Source: an uncultured Bacteroidota bacterium (GTDB taxonomy: Bacteria > Bacteroidota > Bacteroidia > UKL13-3). Taken from it: a stretch of DNA of 49,745 nucleotides. The first letter of the stretch is position 1; each line of letters starts with the position of its first letter. Shown piece by piece: positions 17,701-26,522 of the stretch. The stretch lies in NCBI GenBank assembly GCA_903834625.1, contig CAILJQ010000174.1, positions 1-49,745 of the forward strand. The letters are read 5' to 3'. The position numbers and the translations under genes are program-made. A model generated the notes under the pieces. It worked only from the letters and a program-made list of their open reading frames with translations. It did not search any database and was not told the origin of the DNA.

Positions 17701-17941
17701 AAGCTACAAACAAGGTATCTGGAGAGTTATTATAATAAGTTAATCTCTCTCTTCCACTTACCTCATCTGTTTGGTCGTTTAGGGTCACATCTAAGGTATA
17801 CCAGACATCCTGCTGCCAATATCCTTCATAGGGTTTTCTGTTTTTCCAATAATAAGGGTTGGCTTCACTTCTGTAATCAAAGTCTTGGGCAAAGGCTACG
17901 GTCTGAACCAAAACCAAAAGCAAAAAAACAATTTTCTTCAT
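14705..17941 (-). CDS. M1-family metallopeptidase with C-terminal outer-membrane barrel
   Basis: The 1078-residue protein begins with a signal peptide (MKKIVFLLLVLVQTVAFAQ). Residues of about 30-620 form an M1 (gluzincin) aminopeptidase-type unit. The zinc site is HEVGH (385-389) with the third ligand Glu408, exactly the HExxH-x18-E spacing, and DGMEYP stands where the family has its GAMEN-like motif. Residues of about 650-1078 are alternating beta-strands ending in phenylalanine. They include GGGLNLRGY (LRGY at 936-939), resembling the VRGY/F motif of Omp85/TpsB barrels. The reading is a peptidase tethered to the outer membrane by its own barrel; whether it faces the periplasm or the outside cannot be told. 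It is divergent from the BNR/PKD gene. Confidence 0.88.
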   Translation of the reverse strand: MKKIVFLLLVLVQTVAFAQDFDYRSEANPYYWKNRKPYEGYWQQDVWYTLDVTLNDQTDEVSGRERLTYYNNSPDTLFVAYFHLYQNAFLKGGYLEQLNLANDFKQKFGKYELDGKGTKIHSLKVAGQPAEFWIDYSIMKVMLPKPILPGASIEFDIDFTTYFDDGGNQRRRMKMFKDAAGNKQFDVVHWYPRICPYDRKFGWETFQHLGKEFYGDYGQYNVNITLPNQFIMDGTGELLNETEVLPEALRKKLDIKNFEKKPWEEKASVIIEPNGTTKTWRYKSVNTHDFAWTCDPTYRIGEVVLPLPENPRGKVRCIALVQEPHASGWQDAAMFCSKIIETYSRDFGTYAYPKMICADARDGMEYPMLTLDGGRSPGYYGLIAHEVGHNWFFGMVGNNETYRASLDEGFTQFLTHWSMSRLTKERKQLNSGRFWLDKYYRPMPSLDQTIYQGYMRDAMDHVDMPLNTHSDDFNGALNHGGGYGNVYYKTATMLYNLQYVLGDELFLKAMQHYFNQWKMAHPYFEDFRNSIIGYTHVDLNWFFDQWMETTKTIDYKVKSVKHHKGLVYEIQFERKGEMQMPLDVLLTFKDSADKKFTIPNTYFSKTDFGKPWVKWYGWGKLNPTYTLAVPSSAKLLNVEIDPSKRLADIYEIDNSWKCPVLFTFDHQISNPPDRHHYILKARPDVWYNMYDGFKIGIHTNGHYMNRKHIFRASIWYNSGLASNYEQQYYEKSSAIYPLSYAVSYKNRIGKFLDWNFQSRMLDGLLLNKIGLEKINGRDTYKLYVKSMRRTQLYYSPGFELTEMAFSNFIPTLSSYDAYNNTLNIEWERGLSYWKGGGKIQLYFKGNFLYSDYDYASILLNLTQTHPLAKFELRSRLFAQWITGSNIAPESQLYLAGANPEEMVENKYTRAAGIIPANYFTYGNVANHFQTGGGLNLRGYAGYVVPVFDGINQVYLYRGNAGAAVNLELDYDKYIPLKAGGLSKYIHIDAYLFFDAGFLSTNLGAGNNQTMLVTYDKLNTGIMASGGHGLVFTLKRFGQLDEIKPLSVRFDIPFYLSNASYLEPNNVMYRWVIGINRSF

Positions 17942-17991
17942 GCGTGCAAAATAATGAAAATTGTCAAAGTTGGGTCTAACTTGAAAGTAAC

Positions 17992-18022
17992 TTGTTCTAA
18001 CCAGCCTAATTCCTTAAAATTG
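17992..18022 (+). promoter_or_regulatory. Possible promoter of the BNR/PKD protein
   Basis: TTG at 17992-17994, a 20-base spacer and TAAAATTG (18015-18022), one mismatch from TAnnTTTG. The predicted start point is a few bases before the ATG at 18046, which supports that start over the GTG at 18022. Confidence 0.35.
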
Positions 18023-18045
18023 TGTTGATTTCCTCCCAAAAAAGC

Positions 18046-21000
18046 ATGAAAAAAGCCCTTACTTTCTTTTCAGTATTATCCATATGTATTGTCTGTTTCC
18101 TTTCGGTTCAGGCATATTTAGGTTCAGAAATAATTACTTTCAACAAAAAGGGAGTATTGTTTAATACCGATACCAAAATTCCTTTAAAAGACCGAATGGA
18201 CCTAGCATGGGAACAAGAGTTCGAACTCACAAAAGACCCTGCTTTGGGAATAGTGCCTAGAGAAAGATTATACGATGCATGGAAATACCAACAAAGTTTA
18301 TTTAATGGCAAAGGCCTAGGTAAAGCAGCAATCCCAGGCATAACTTGGCAAGAAAGAGGTCCAAACAACTGCGGTGGTAGAACACGGTGTGTACTTGTAG
18401 ATAAGGCCGACCCTACCCGCAAAACCGTTTGGGCAGGTGGTGTGGCTGGTGGATTATGGAAAACTACAGATATAACTGTAAGTAATCCAAATTGGGCAAC
18501 CAAAGACGATTTCTTTCAAAACCTTGCCATTACTCATATAGATCAAGCACCAACAAACAATCAGGTAATGTATTTCTGCACAGGAGAAGGAAACGGAAAT
18601 TTAGATGCTGTAAGAGGTTTAGGTGTATGGAAAAGTAGCAATGGTGGCAATACCTGGGCACAGTTAAGTGCTACCAATAATTCAAGTTATTACTACTGTC
18701 AAAAAGTAGTTTCATTAGGTAATGGCGATACAGTTTTTGTGTTAACCAAATCGGGGTTGTTTCGTTCTGTAAATGGTGGCACCAATTTCACAAGTGTTTT
18801 AGGAACCGGTATTTCAGGCGCTTTAGGAAATATTGCCTATGATTTAGAAGTAATGAGCAATGGAACTATTTATGTGACCATGAGCAGTGGAGGCAGCAAT
18901 GGAGGGACTATTCATAAATCATATAACCGTGGCAGCACATGGACAAATCCTCTCCCTATTCCTACTTATCTTAACAAAGATGAAATGGAAATTGCTGTAT
19001 CTGGAAACGATACCAATACCATTTATGCTTTGGTAGAAAGCAGCAGTAGAATACAGGCCATTATAAAATCAATCAATGCAGGAGTGAGCTTCGACACCAC
19101 AACCACCCATCCTATTGATGCTGATGCTGGTGTTTCAACCAGCGCCTATCGTAAAGATTTCTCGCGTACCCAAGCATGGTATGATTTAAGTTTAGCCGTT
19201 GACCCAAACAATCCACAGGTTGTGGTAGTAGGTGGTGTTGATCTTTTCAAAAGTGCCAATGGTGGAGGTTCTTGGACACAACTTTCGCATTGGTATGGTG
19301 GCTTTGGTTATCAAGAAGTTCATGCAGACCAACACTACGTTTGCTTTGAGCCTGGAAATTCCAATGTTTGTTATTTTTCAAATGATGGTGGAGTTTATAG
19401 AAGTTCTAACTTTACCCTATCATCCCCTACCATTGAAAGCAAAGAGATAGGATATAATACCACCCAATTTTATGCATGCGATATTCACCCAACTGCAGCA
19501 TCAAACCAGTATGTAGCCGGTTCACAAGACAACGGCTCACATGGATTTAGCAGTGCTGGAATTAACAGCACTGTTGAAGTAACAGGGGGTGATGGTGCTT
19601 TTTGTCATATAGACCAAAACCAACCGCAATATTGGTTTACCTCCTATGTATATACCAGCTATTACAGATCTACCAATAGTGGCGCAAGTTTCTCAAATGT
19701 GCTAAACACCAGTCAAACCATAGGAAGCTTCATCAGTCCCTCAGACTATGATGATGTAAACAACATCATGTACTTATGTGGCAACAACAATTTTTTTGTA
19801 CGATGGAGCAATCCACAAACAGGTAGTACACTCGTTTACGACACAGTGCCTTTGTTTAACAATGGTAAAATAACCCATGTTAAAGTATCTCCCAATGTAA
19901 GTAATCAAGTGTATTTTGGATTAAACAATGGAAGAATTGTAAGGGTTACAAATGCACATATTTTAACCGGAATAGACTCATGCATTAACAACGGAAAAGG
20001 AATGCCTGGTGGCAGCGTTTCATGCATTGAAGTGCAAACAGGAAACGAAAACCATATCATTGCCACCTACTCTAATTATGGAGTAGCAAGTGTTTTGGAA
20101 ACATGGAATGGCGGGGTAACTTGGACAAACGTAGAAGGAAATTTACCAGATATGCCTATTCGATGGGCTCTATTTAATCCTAACAAAAACTACCAAGTTT
20201 TACTCGCAACCGAGTTAGGCGTTTGGTCAACAGATAGTGTGAAAGGTAGCGCTACAAACTGGGCGCCTAGCAATTCTGGCTTTGCCAATGTGCGCACAGA
20301 TATGCTAAAAATGCGCAATTCAGATAACCAAGTAATGGCCGCAACCCATGGCAGAGGTGTTTTCACTTCCAATATTTTTGCCCCACCATTTGCAGATTTT
20401 ACCGTAAACAAAAGAGTAGGATATGTTAGCTCTTTCTTCAATTTCACCAGCACCTCTAATGCTGCCACAAGCTATTTATGGGATTTTGGTGATGGAACCA
20501 CAAGCACACTTGCAAACCCCGTAAAACAATACCTAACGGCAGGTGTGTATACCATCAGTTTATCCATTAATGGTGGTGCTTACTCAAAAACCAGCACAGC
20601 ATATATTCAAGTTTTGCCGTATAAACCCGTTCCTTATTTGGTAGCTGCAGGTGGAAATTTTGACACCAACCCTAACGACTTTGGCGCAGAACTTATTTCT
20701 GGGATTGGCTTTACACGTGGCAACTCTGCTGTTACTGCAAAGAGTGGTACAGCCAGTGGAAGCTTTGCATGGGTTACGGGCATCACAGGAAATTACGCCG
20801 ATAACAATGAAGCTTACCTCTATTCTCCTTCATTTAATTGCACGGCAACAGGAACCTACACCTTGCGCTTCAAAGTGAAAAACAGGTTTGAAATTGGGTA
20901 TGATGGCTATATTGTTCAATATAGCACCAACTTGGGGGTAAATTGGACAAATTTAGGAACCAGCGTTGCCACTTCATGGTATGATTTTGCCAATAGCTCG

Positions 21001-21732
21001 GGTTCAACTGCTTTTCCTTCAGGACAGGCTTTCTTTAATGCCACCAATAGTGTTTATGCTACCAAACAATATAATATTTCAAGCTTGGCAGGTAATTCAA
21101 AAGTTTCGTTTAGAATAGTGTTTAAAAGTGACGGAGGGGTTACAGATGCGGGAATGGCAATAGATGATTTTGAAATTTTAGGACCTACCAACGCCGCATT
21201 ACCCGTTCAATGGGCATTGTTTGAAGGTTACAGGCAAGATCCCCAAACAGCCATACTTAATTGGAGAACCTCAAGTGAGCAAAATAACAAAGGTTTCGAA
21301 ATTGAAAGAAGTGAAGATGGATTTAATTTTGGCATGTTGGCATTTGTAAAAGGAAAAGGTAATAGTATAACCCTACAAACCTACCAGTATTCAGATAGGT
21401 TTGCCACCCAAGACAGACTATATTACCGCATAAAACAAGTTGATGAAAATGGAAGATTCAACTATTCTAAAACCATACTCATCTCACAAACACCAGCCAA
21501 CAAATTGGTAAAGGTGAGTAATCTTACTAATGAATTGGGTATCCGCATCCAATCAAATGAAACACCTATCACATGCAAACTCATCCATCAAAACGGTCAA
21601 TTACTAGACGAGTTTACCTTGAACGAAACCTCTGAAATTTATGTTCCAACAATAAAAACTAAGGGGATATATTTATTAGAATTCACCAATACCAGAGGTG
21701 AAAAACAAGTAGAAAAATTAGTTTGGCTATAG
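18046..21732 (+). CDS. BNR-propeller / PKD secreted surface protein with divergent T9SS C-terminus
   Basis: The protein has 1228 residues with signal peptide MKKALTFFSVLSICIVCFLS. Residues of about 95-770 hold BNR/VPS10-like propeller repeats (GLWKT, GVWKSSNGGNTW, GLFRSVNGGTNF, WNGGVTWTNVEG). A PKD domain follows (about 780-865, with the signature YLWDFGDGTTS), then a jelly-roll-like module (about 870-1035) and an FN3-like stretch (LNWRTSSEQNNKGFEIERS). The end resembles a type A T9SS domain (GIYLLEFTNTRGEKQVEKLV) but lacks the YPNP motif, so this assignment is less certain. A sialidase activity should not be assumed from BNR repeats alone: no sialidase active-site set is obvious. Likely a surface or extracellular protein of unknown ligand. 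Confidence 0.82.
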   Translation: MKKALTFFSVLSICIVCFLSVQAYLGSEIITFNKKGVLFNTDTKIPLKDRMDLAWEQEFELTKDPALGIVPRERLYDAWKYQQSLFNGKGLGKAAIPGITWQERGPNNCGGRTRCVLVDKADPTRKTVWAGGVAGGLWKTTDITVSNPNWATKDDFFQNLAITHIDQAPTNNQVMYFCTGEGNGNLDAVRGLGVWKSSNGGNTWAQLSATNNSSYYYCQKVVSLGNGDTVFVLTKSGLFRSVNGGTNFTSVLGTGISGALGNIAYDLEVMSNGTIYVTMSSGGSNGGTIHKSYNRGSTWTNPLPIPTYLNKDEMEIAVSGNDTNTIYALVESSSRIQAIIKSINAGVSFDTTTTHPIDADAGVSTSAYRKDFSRTQAWYDLSLAVDPNNPQVVVVGGVDLFKSANGGGSWTQLSHWYGGFGYQEVHADQHYVCFEPGNSNVCYFSNDGGVYRSSNFTLSSPTIESKEIGYNTTQFYACDIHPTAASNQYVAGSQDNGSHGFSSAGINSTVEVTGGDGAFCHIDQNQPQYWFTSYVYTSYYRSTNSGASFSNVLNTSQTIGSFISPSDYDDVNNIMYLCGNNNFFVRWSNPQTGSTLVYDTVPLFNNGKITHVKVSPNVSNQVYFGLNNGRIVRVTNAHILTGIDSCINNGKGMPGGSVSCIEVQTGNENHIIATYSNYGVASVLETWNGGVTWTNVEGNLPDMPIRWALFNPNKNYQVLLATELGVWSTDSVKGSATNWAPSNSGFANVRTDMLKMRNSDNQVMAATHGRGVFTSNIFAPPFADFTVNKRVGYVSSFFNFTSTSNAATSYLWDFGDGTTSTLANPVKQYLTAGVYTISLSINGGAYSKTSTAYIQVLPYKPVPYLVAAGGNFDTNPNDFGAELISGIGFTRGNSAVTAKSGTASGSFAWVTGITGNYADNNEAYLYSPSFNCTATGTYTLRFKVKNRFEIGYDGYIVQYSTNLGVNWTNLGTSVATSWYDFANSSGSTAFPSGQAFFNATNSVYATKQYNISSLAGNSKVSFRIVFKSDGGVTDAGMAIDDFEILGPTNAALPVQWALFEGYRQDPQTAILNWRTSSEQNNKGFEIERSEDGFNFGMLAFVKGKGNSITLQTYQYSDRFATQDRLYYRIKQVDENGRFNYSKTILISQTPANKLVKVSNLTNELGIRIQSNETPITCKLIHQNGQLLDEFTLNETSEIYVPTIKTKGIYLLEFTNTRGEKQVEKLVWL

Positions 21733-21760
21733 GTTTTCGGTCTGAACCATAGGGCCGAAA

Positions 21761-22396
21761 CTAGAAGATATACACCAGTTTTTTGGTTTCAAAAAATTCC
21801 TCTTCGAAATAATTTTTAAGGGGAATTTCTTCTATTACCAACTTTTTGTTGATTTGTTTGAGCGCCTTGTATTCCTCTCTCAAATCACCTCCTTTAAGGA
21901 AAATATATCCATTAATTTTGGAGTTAAATTCTTCCTCAGCATTGATGTATCCATTTGTCCAACGATACAATTGCTCTGTTGGCGCAACGGCTCTTGCCGT
22001 AATAAAATGAAAATCTTCCCTCAATTGCTCTACCCTACCTATGGCAAAATCTGTATTTTGCAATTGAAGCGAATCTGAAACGCCCTCTGCAACTTTAATT
22101 TTTTTTGCAATGGAATCAACCATTGTTACGGTAGTATCTGGAAAAAAGATGGCCAAAGGAATTCCAGGAAATCCGCCTCCTGTTCCAATATCCATGATAC
22201 GTGTGCCTGGCTTAAACTGAATAAACTTGGCAATGGCCAAACTATGAAGCACATGTTTTTCATATAAGGCGTCAATATCTTTTCTAGATATTACATTGAT
22301 TTGTGCATTCCATTCAGCATACAATTCCATTAACCTATCAAATTGGGCCAAACGCACTTCATCTAGCTCGGGAAAGTATTTTTTTATGATATCCAT
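21761..22396 (-). CDS. rsmG: 16S rRNA (guanine-527-N7)-methyltransferase RsmG
   Basis: RsmG (GidB) uses SAM to methylate G527 of 16S rRNA in the 530 loop. The 211-residue protein has the family hallmarks: an N-terminal helical part ending in EKHVLHSLAIAKF, the SAM loop IMDIGTGGGFPGIPLAI, VTMVDSIAKKIKVAE in the beta-2 position, and the catalytic-region FITARAVAPTEQL. Its ATG overlaps the stop codon of the upstream glycosyltransferase by one base (TAATG), so the two are translationally coupled. Loss of RsmG function confers low-level streptomycin resistance in other bacteria; here it looks intact. Confidence 0.96.
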   Translation of the reverse strand: MDIIKKYFPELDEVRLAQFDRLMELYAEWNAQINVISRKDIDALYEKHVLHSLAIAKFIQFKPGTRIMDIGTGGGFPGIPLAIFFPDTTVTMVDSIAKKIKVAEGVSDSLQLQNTDFAIGRVEQLREDFHFITARAVAPTEQLYRWTNGYINAEEEFNSKINGYIFLKGGDLREEYKALKQINKKLVIEEIPLKNYFEEEFFETKKLVYIF

Positions 22397-23526
22397 TACC
22401 AGATTTTTTTCTGTTTGCTAAACAAACCAATGGTGCCAAAAATGTAGGCATAGAGTAAAAATAATATGTCCATTAATGGAGTTGCCCATAATAGAATCAA
22501 ACATTTCAACTTTTTAAATACACCATATAAAATTACGGTCTGAACCAAAAAGCGAAACACGTACACGCCAAGAATCACCTCCCAAGAAAACCCAAGTATT
22601 GGTAAGGCTATTATTGTTGCATAGAAAAATAACAAAGAGGCATAATAACCACCCAAGAAAACTTGGTCGCGCAATTTATAATACTTACCGGTACTATTAT
22701 GTCTGCTTTTCTGACGTTGCCATTCTTCAAAATTCTTCTTTGGTTCAGACAACATAAAACTATTAGGATCAACCTGAATAATTACATTGGTGGAAGTGGC
22801 GCATTGGTTTACATGTAAATCATCATCACCACTCAAAATATGTTGGTGCTTGGCAAAACCTTTGTTCCTAAAAAACAAATCTCGTGTATAAGCAAGGTTT
22901 CTTCCCACGCCCATAAAAGCATGTTTGCCTAAGGCAGCAGAAAAATAAGCCATGGCAGTAAATGCCGACTCATACCTAATAAACAAATTCAATAAACTTG
23001 GGTAACTTCTATAGGGTGAGTATCCCAAAACTATTTCTTTACCAGGTACAAACTTTTGTTGCATTAGTCGCAACCATTGATTGCTGGCAGGAACACAATC
23101 TGCATCGGTAAAAAACATCTCATTATACTGGGCAGCTTTGATACCTATGGTAAGTGCAAATTTCTTTCCTGTTGGGTATTTTTCTTGTTCTAATAATTGA
23201 CAAACCTTTAAGTGAGGGTATTGCTCTTGGTAGTATTCGAGTAATTTCTGACTATCATCCCAACTGCAATCATTCACTACAATTACCTCAAATGTTGGAT
23301 AATCCTGATCGAGGATATGTTGTAAGTTTTTCTCTAAATTTTTGTATTCATTTCTTGCCGAGATAATCACAGAAACTGGGGGAAGCGTATCTTGGTAATT
23401 ATTCTTTTCTGGCTTGTAAAACGAGAAGCGAGAGAAGATAACTAAATAATAAAAAACTTGCACCAATGTGGTGATCACAAGGATGATAAATAATGCTACA
23501 ACCCAACTGTTTGAAAAATCCAACAT
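22396..23526 (-). CDS. Membrane glycosyltransferase, family 2
   Basis: The 376-residue protein is a processive-type GT2 enzyme. One N-terminal membrane segment (about residues 8-30) precedes a GT-A domain with VSVIISARNE, the UDP-binding DCSWDD, the metal-binding DxD in FFTDADC, an acceptor-site GDDD and the QRQKSRH segment in the place of the usual QxxRW. Two to three C-terminal membrane helices follow (about 295-370). It probably builds an envelope or exopolysaccharide chain, donor unknown. The gene is coupled to rsmG by a one-base overlap. It contains one GGTYYRRACC site in a membrane helix (read as V-Q-T). Confidence 0.88.
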   Translation of the reverse strand: MLDFSNSWVVALFIILVITTLVQVFYYLVIFSRFSFYKPEKNNYQDTLPPVSVIISARNEYKNLEKNLQHILDQDYPTFEVIVVNDCSWDDSQKLLEYYQEQYPHLKVCQLLEQEKYPTGKKFALTIGIKAAQYNEMFFTDADCVPASNQWLRLMQQKFVPGKEIVLGYSPYRSYPSLLNLFIRYESAFTAMAYFSAALGKHAFMGVGRNLAYTRDLFFRNKGFAKHQHILSGDDDLHVNQCATSTNVIIQVDPNSFMLSEPKKNFEEWQRQKSRHNSTGKYYKLRDQVFLGGYYASLLFFYATIIALPILGFSWEVILGVYVFRFLVQTVILYGVFKKLKCLILLWATPLMDILFLLYAYIFGTIGLFSKQKKIW

Positions 23527-23646
23527 ACAGGAACAAAAGTATCTACCCCACCCCTTTTCTCACGCATAGGATATCAACAAACTGTGAATAGAATGGGTGA
23601 ATGCGCCCTCTTTTCACATTTTTAATAAACTAAAAGGAAACCGAAC

Positions 23647-24195
23647 CTATTCAAATCCCAATTGTTTGACGATTTGCTCAATTTGCCAATCCTCAATGGG
23701 GTCAAATTCTTCCTTCAAATTGGCATCAAATACTTTGGCCATACCTTGCCAATAAATAGCTGTTAAATCGCCACGATACGTTTGTAGTAAGTCATAAGTT
23801 GTCTTGCCTGTTTCTCTATAAATAAGCTTAATTAGGATGCGACCTTGACTACGTGTAAGGTTCTTTAAATCGTCCATAAACTGCTCTTTGATAGCTTTTT
23901 CGGTACGTTTTAAATATTCTTTTCGGGCCCTATCAGAAGGCAATACTTGTAAATTTTGTTCCATTAATTGAAACCTAAAACTAGCCATTTTTGCATACGG
24001 CAACACCTTTCGTACATTGTAAACCAAGCGTTGGTAATTCTTCTGATAATTAGAATCTTTTTGGGCTTCAACAATAAAATCGGGTAAAGAAAAGGTATAA
24101 TATAAAACTGTGTCTGGATTGGCTTGTGCACTCACTTTCATCTGCCAGTTCATGCCTAGGATCAAACCGAAAAAGAAAATAAAATGAAGCTTCAT
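23647..24195 (-). CDS. DUF4294-domain protein
   Basis: The 182-residue protein has a signal peptide (MKLHFIFFFGLILGMNWQMKVSAQ) and a mature helical domain matching my memory of the Bacteroidota-restricted DUF4294 (YQRLVYNVRKVLPYAKMA, RSQGRILIKLIYRETG, DLLQTYRGDLTAIYWQ). It is exported to the periplasm or outer membrane; there is no lipobox cysteine. The function is unknown. It follows lgt on the same strand with a gap of 32 bases, so the two are likely cotranscribed. Confidence 0.82.
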   Translation of the reverse strand: MKLHFIFFFGLILGMNWQMKVSAQANPDTVLYYTFSLPDFIVEAQKDSNYQKNYQRLVYNVRKVLPYAKMASFRFQLMEQNLQVLPSDRARKEYLKRTEKAIKEQFMDDLKNLTRSQGRILIKLIYRETGKTTYDLLQTYRGDLTAIYWQGMAKVFDANLKEEFDPIEDWQIEQIVKQLGFE

Positions 24196-24227
24196 ATATC
24201 TTGTTATTGCCAGTTACTTACGAAATA

Positions 24228-25382
24228 TCATGCCACTTTATTTTTGTTTCTAAATAGGATAATAAGCCCAATAACAGATGTCAAAATGAAAGTAAAAGAA
24301 ATAATCTCTGCTTGGGTAATCGCTTTTCCAAATAGGTGATAAGTGGTATTTACCCTAATTTTTTCAATGAGAAAACGCTCTACTCCATTTAATAATAAAT
24401 AGAAAAAGAAAAATGTTCCAGGGATGGTAAACTTCTTGCGAACCGACCATAAAAGGCCAAACAATCCTATACAAGCAAAAGCTTCGTATAAAGGAGTTGG
24501 AAAAACAGGATTTGGTAATTGATGGCAATGTGCGCCTTCACAACCAATAATGGGTATACCTTCATTGAGAACATTATTTGGGTAGGTATAAGACCAAAAC
24601 CAATCAGGCATAAAGCTTAACCATTCAGGTTTTGGCATGAGGTTATCTATACCCCAATCTCCATCTCCACTCAAGTGGCAACCAAGTCTACCCATTCCAT
24701 AAGCAAGCATTAATCCGGCCGCTGCCGAATCACACATATGCCATGCTGGAATTCCATTTTTACCCGCATAATAAATAATTCCGGCTCCGGCTACAATCAA
24801 TCCACCATAAAAGGTTAAACCGCTAAATGAAATCAAAGAACCAATTGGATCAGCCATGAGTTGATCTAAATTCTCCAAATTATGAAAAATCTTTGCACCC
24901 AAAATCCCACCAATTGCGGCAATACCAACTATATTTCCCATGTGTTCAAATGGACGTAGAGTAATTTCTCTAATTTCCATTTTTTTACCAATAAGTTGAT
25001 CGGCTTCTTTTTTCTTTAAGTAATAACCATAAGCACCTCCTAAGACAGCACCAAACCAAGACCCCTTTGCACTTAAAATAAATTTCTGAGGATTCTCTAC
25101 CAAAGAGTCGTAATCCAACAACATTTCTAAAGCCTTAAATCCTAAAAAGGCTGCTATAATTACGGTGGTAACATAATCAACTGAAGTAATAGGTTCAAAA
25201 AACTTTTTCTTCACCTTAAAGGGGTGTAATAAACCTTCAGCCTCTTTTCTTTTTAACTCAGATGAAGTGGCCAAATAAGCCCCAACAAATGACAAAGCCA
25301 TAATGAAACCAAATGTTTGAATGGGTAATGGAATATTGAGGCCAAATAGATCTCGTATTAAATCCGAAATTGTTGCGTACAT
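24228..25382 (-). CDS. lgt: Prolipoprotein diacylglyceryl transferase (Lgt)
   Basis: Lgt moves a diacylglyceryl group from phosphatidylglycerol to the lipobox cysteine of prolipoproteins in the inner membrane. The 384-residue protein has about seven hydrophobic segments and the Lgt signature region GMGRLGCHLSGDGDWG, which carries the essential arginine. PTPLYEAFACIGLFG and GVERFLIEKIRVN supply the later conserved glutamate and arginine regions. It is longer than the E. coli enzyme (291 residues) because of cytoplasmic and loop insertions (KRKEAEGLLHPFKVKKKFF), as is common in Bacteroidota. Client lipoproteins are encoded nearby (9.4 kb and the LruC pair). Confidence 0.93.
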   Translation of the reverse strand: MYATISDLIRDLFGLNIPLPIQTFGFIMALSFVGAYLATSSELKRKEAEGLLHPFKVKKKFFEPITSVDYVTTVIIAAFLGFKALEMLLDYDSLVENPQKFILSAKGSWFGAVLGGAYGYYLKKKEADQLIGKKMEIREITLRPFEHMGNIVGIAAIGGILGAKIFHNLENLDQLMADPIGSLISFSGLTFYGGLIVAGAGIIYYAGKNGIPAWHMCDSAAAGLMLAYGMGRLGCHLSGDGDWGIDNLMPKPEWLSFMPDWFWSYTYPNNVLNEGIPIIGCEGAHCHQLPNPVFPTPLYEAFACIGLFGLLWSVRKKFTIPGTFFFFYLLLNGVERFLIEKIRVNTTYHLFGKAITQAEIISFTFILTSVIGLIILFRNKNKVA

Positions 25383-25484
25383 AATAATTTGTTGCTACGA
25401 ATAACGCTAAAATTATTTAAAACAGATATGCCATTCTTGGAATGGCGCAGATTTAAATATGGCAGCTATTCTTTACATTTGCGT

Positions 25485-26522
25485 ATGACCAATTCTGCAA
25501 CACCTATTTTGATTGACCTTAGAAGCGATACCCTTACTCTACCCACCCCTGAAATGAAAGCTTATATGTTTGATGCTGAGCTTGGAGATGATGTTTTTGG
25601 GGAGGATCCAACAGTTAATGCATTGCAAAATTATGCAGCCGATTTGTTTGGAATGGAAGACGCACTTTTTTGCAGCAGTGGCACCCAAACAAACCAAATT
25701 GCCATCAAACTTCATACGCAGCCTGCAGATGAAGTAATTTGTCACGAATTGTCTCATGTATACTTATATGAAGGTGGTGGGATTGCCTATAATAGCGGGG
25801 CATCGGTTCGACTTCTGCAAGGAAGCAGAGGAATGTTTACCGCCAAGGACCTTATCGAAAATATCAATAAAGAAGACGTACATTTCCCACATAGCAGGTT
25901 AGTTTCCATTGAGAATACAGTAAATAAAGGTGGTGGAGCCTGCTGGGACTGGCATGAATTGGTGAAAATTAAAGAAACTTGCACCAATAACAACCTAGCT
26001 TTTCACCTAGATGGTGCACGCTTGTTTAATGCATTGATTGCCAAAAATCAAACAGCTCAACAATACGGTCAATTATTCGATACCATTTCCATCTGTTTAA
26101 GCAAAGGCTTGGGTGCCCCTGTTGGTTCTCTGTTGTTGGGTTCAAAAAAACATATCCACCAAGCTAAAAGATATAGAAAGGTAATGGGTGGCGGTATGCG
26201 CCAGGCCGGTTTCATGGCTGCAGCTGGTTTATTCGCGCTTCAAAACAACATCCATAGAATGGAAATTGACCATCAACGTGCTAAAACAGTAGAGGCGGTT
26301 TTAAAAAATCTTTTGTGGGTAGATTACATCTTACCCGTTGAAACCAATATTGTCATTTTCAAATTGAAGGACACAATGATGCCTGATAGGTTTGTTAATT
26401 ATTTGGCAGAGAATGGAATAAAAGCCTCTTCAATGGGTAAAAATTTGGTCAGGTTTGTATTTCATCTAAACCACCAAGATCAGCACATTCAACTATTATG
26501 TGATACCCTCAAAAAAGCCTAG
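25485..26522 (+). CDS. ltaE: Low-specificity L-threonine aldolase
   Basis: This PLP enzyme splits L-threonine or L-allo-threonine to glycine and acetaldehyde. I start at the ATG at 25485 (MTNSATPILIDLRSDTLTLP), giving 345 residues, because the family begins with this IDLRSDT block; an upstream in-frame ATG at 25389 adds 32 non-homologous residues. Visible motifs are GDDVFGEDPT, SGTQTNQIA, ENTVNKGGG, HLDGARLFNA (pyridine-nitrogen Asp) and SKGLGAPVGS with the Schiff-base lysine, plus GGGMRQAGF. A TACATTTG element at 25474-25481 lies too close to the ATG to serve a leadered transcript, so the promoter position is unclear. Divergent from lgt. Confidence 0.95.
   Translation: MTNSATPILIDLRSDTLTLPTPEMKAYMFDAELGDDVFGEDPTVNALQNYAADLFGMEDALFCSSGTQTNQIAIKLHTQPADEVICHELSHVYLYEGGGIAYNSGASVRLLQGSRGMFTAKDLIENINKEDVHFPHSRLVSIENTVNKGGGACWDWHELVKIKETCTNNNLAFHLDGARLFNALIAKNQTAQQYGQLFDTISICLSKGLGAPVGSLLLGSKKHIHQAKRYRKVMGGGMRQAGFMAAAGLFALQNNIHRMEIDHQRAKTVEAVLKNLLWVDYILPVETNIVIFKLKDTMMPDRFVNYLAENGIKASSMGKNLVRFVFHLNHQDQHIQLLCDTLKKA

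Noticed and set aside
18046-21732. Sialidase, suggested by the BNR repeats.
   Set aside because: BNR repeats occur in many non-enzymatic propellers, and I see no full sialidase active-site set (arginine triad with Asp box and Tyr/Glu pair).
21735-21760. Hairpin TTTCGG / CCGAAA between the BNR/PKD gene and rsmG as a terminator.
   Set aside because: The stem is only six bases with a 14-base loop and no T-run. It mainly contains one of the GGTYYRRACC sites.
25474-25481. TACATTTG as the threonine aldolase promoter.
   Set aside because: It ends four bases before the chosen ATG, so transcription would start inside the coding region, and no TTG lies at the usual distance.
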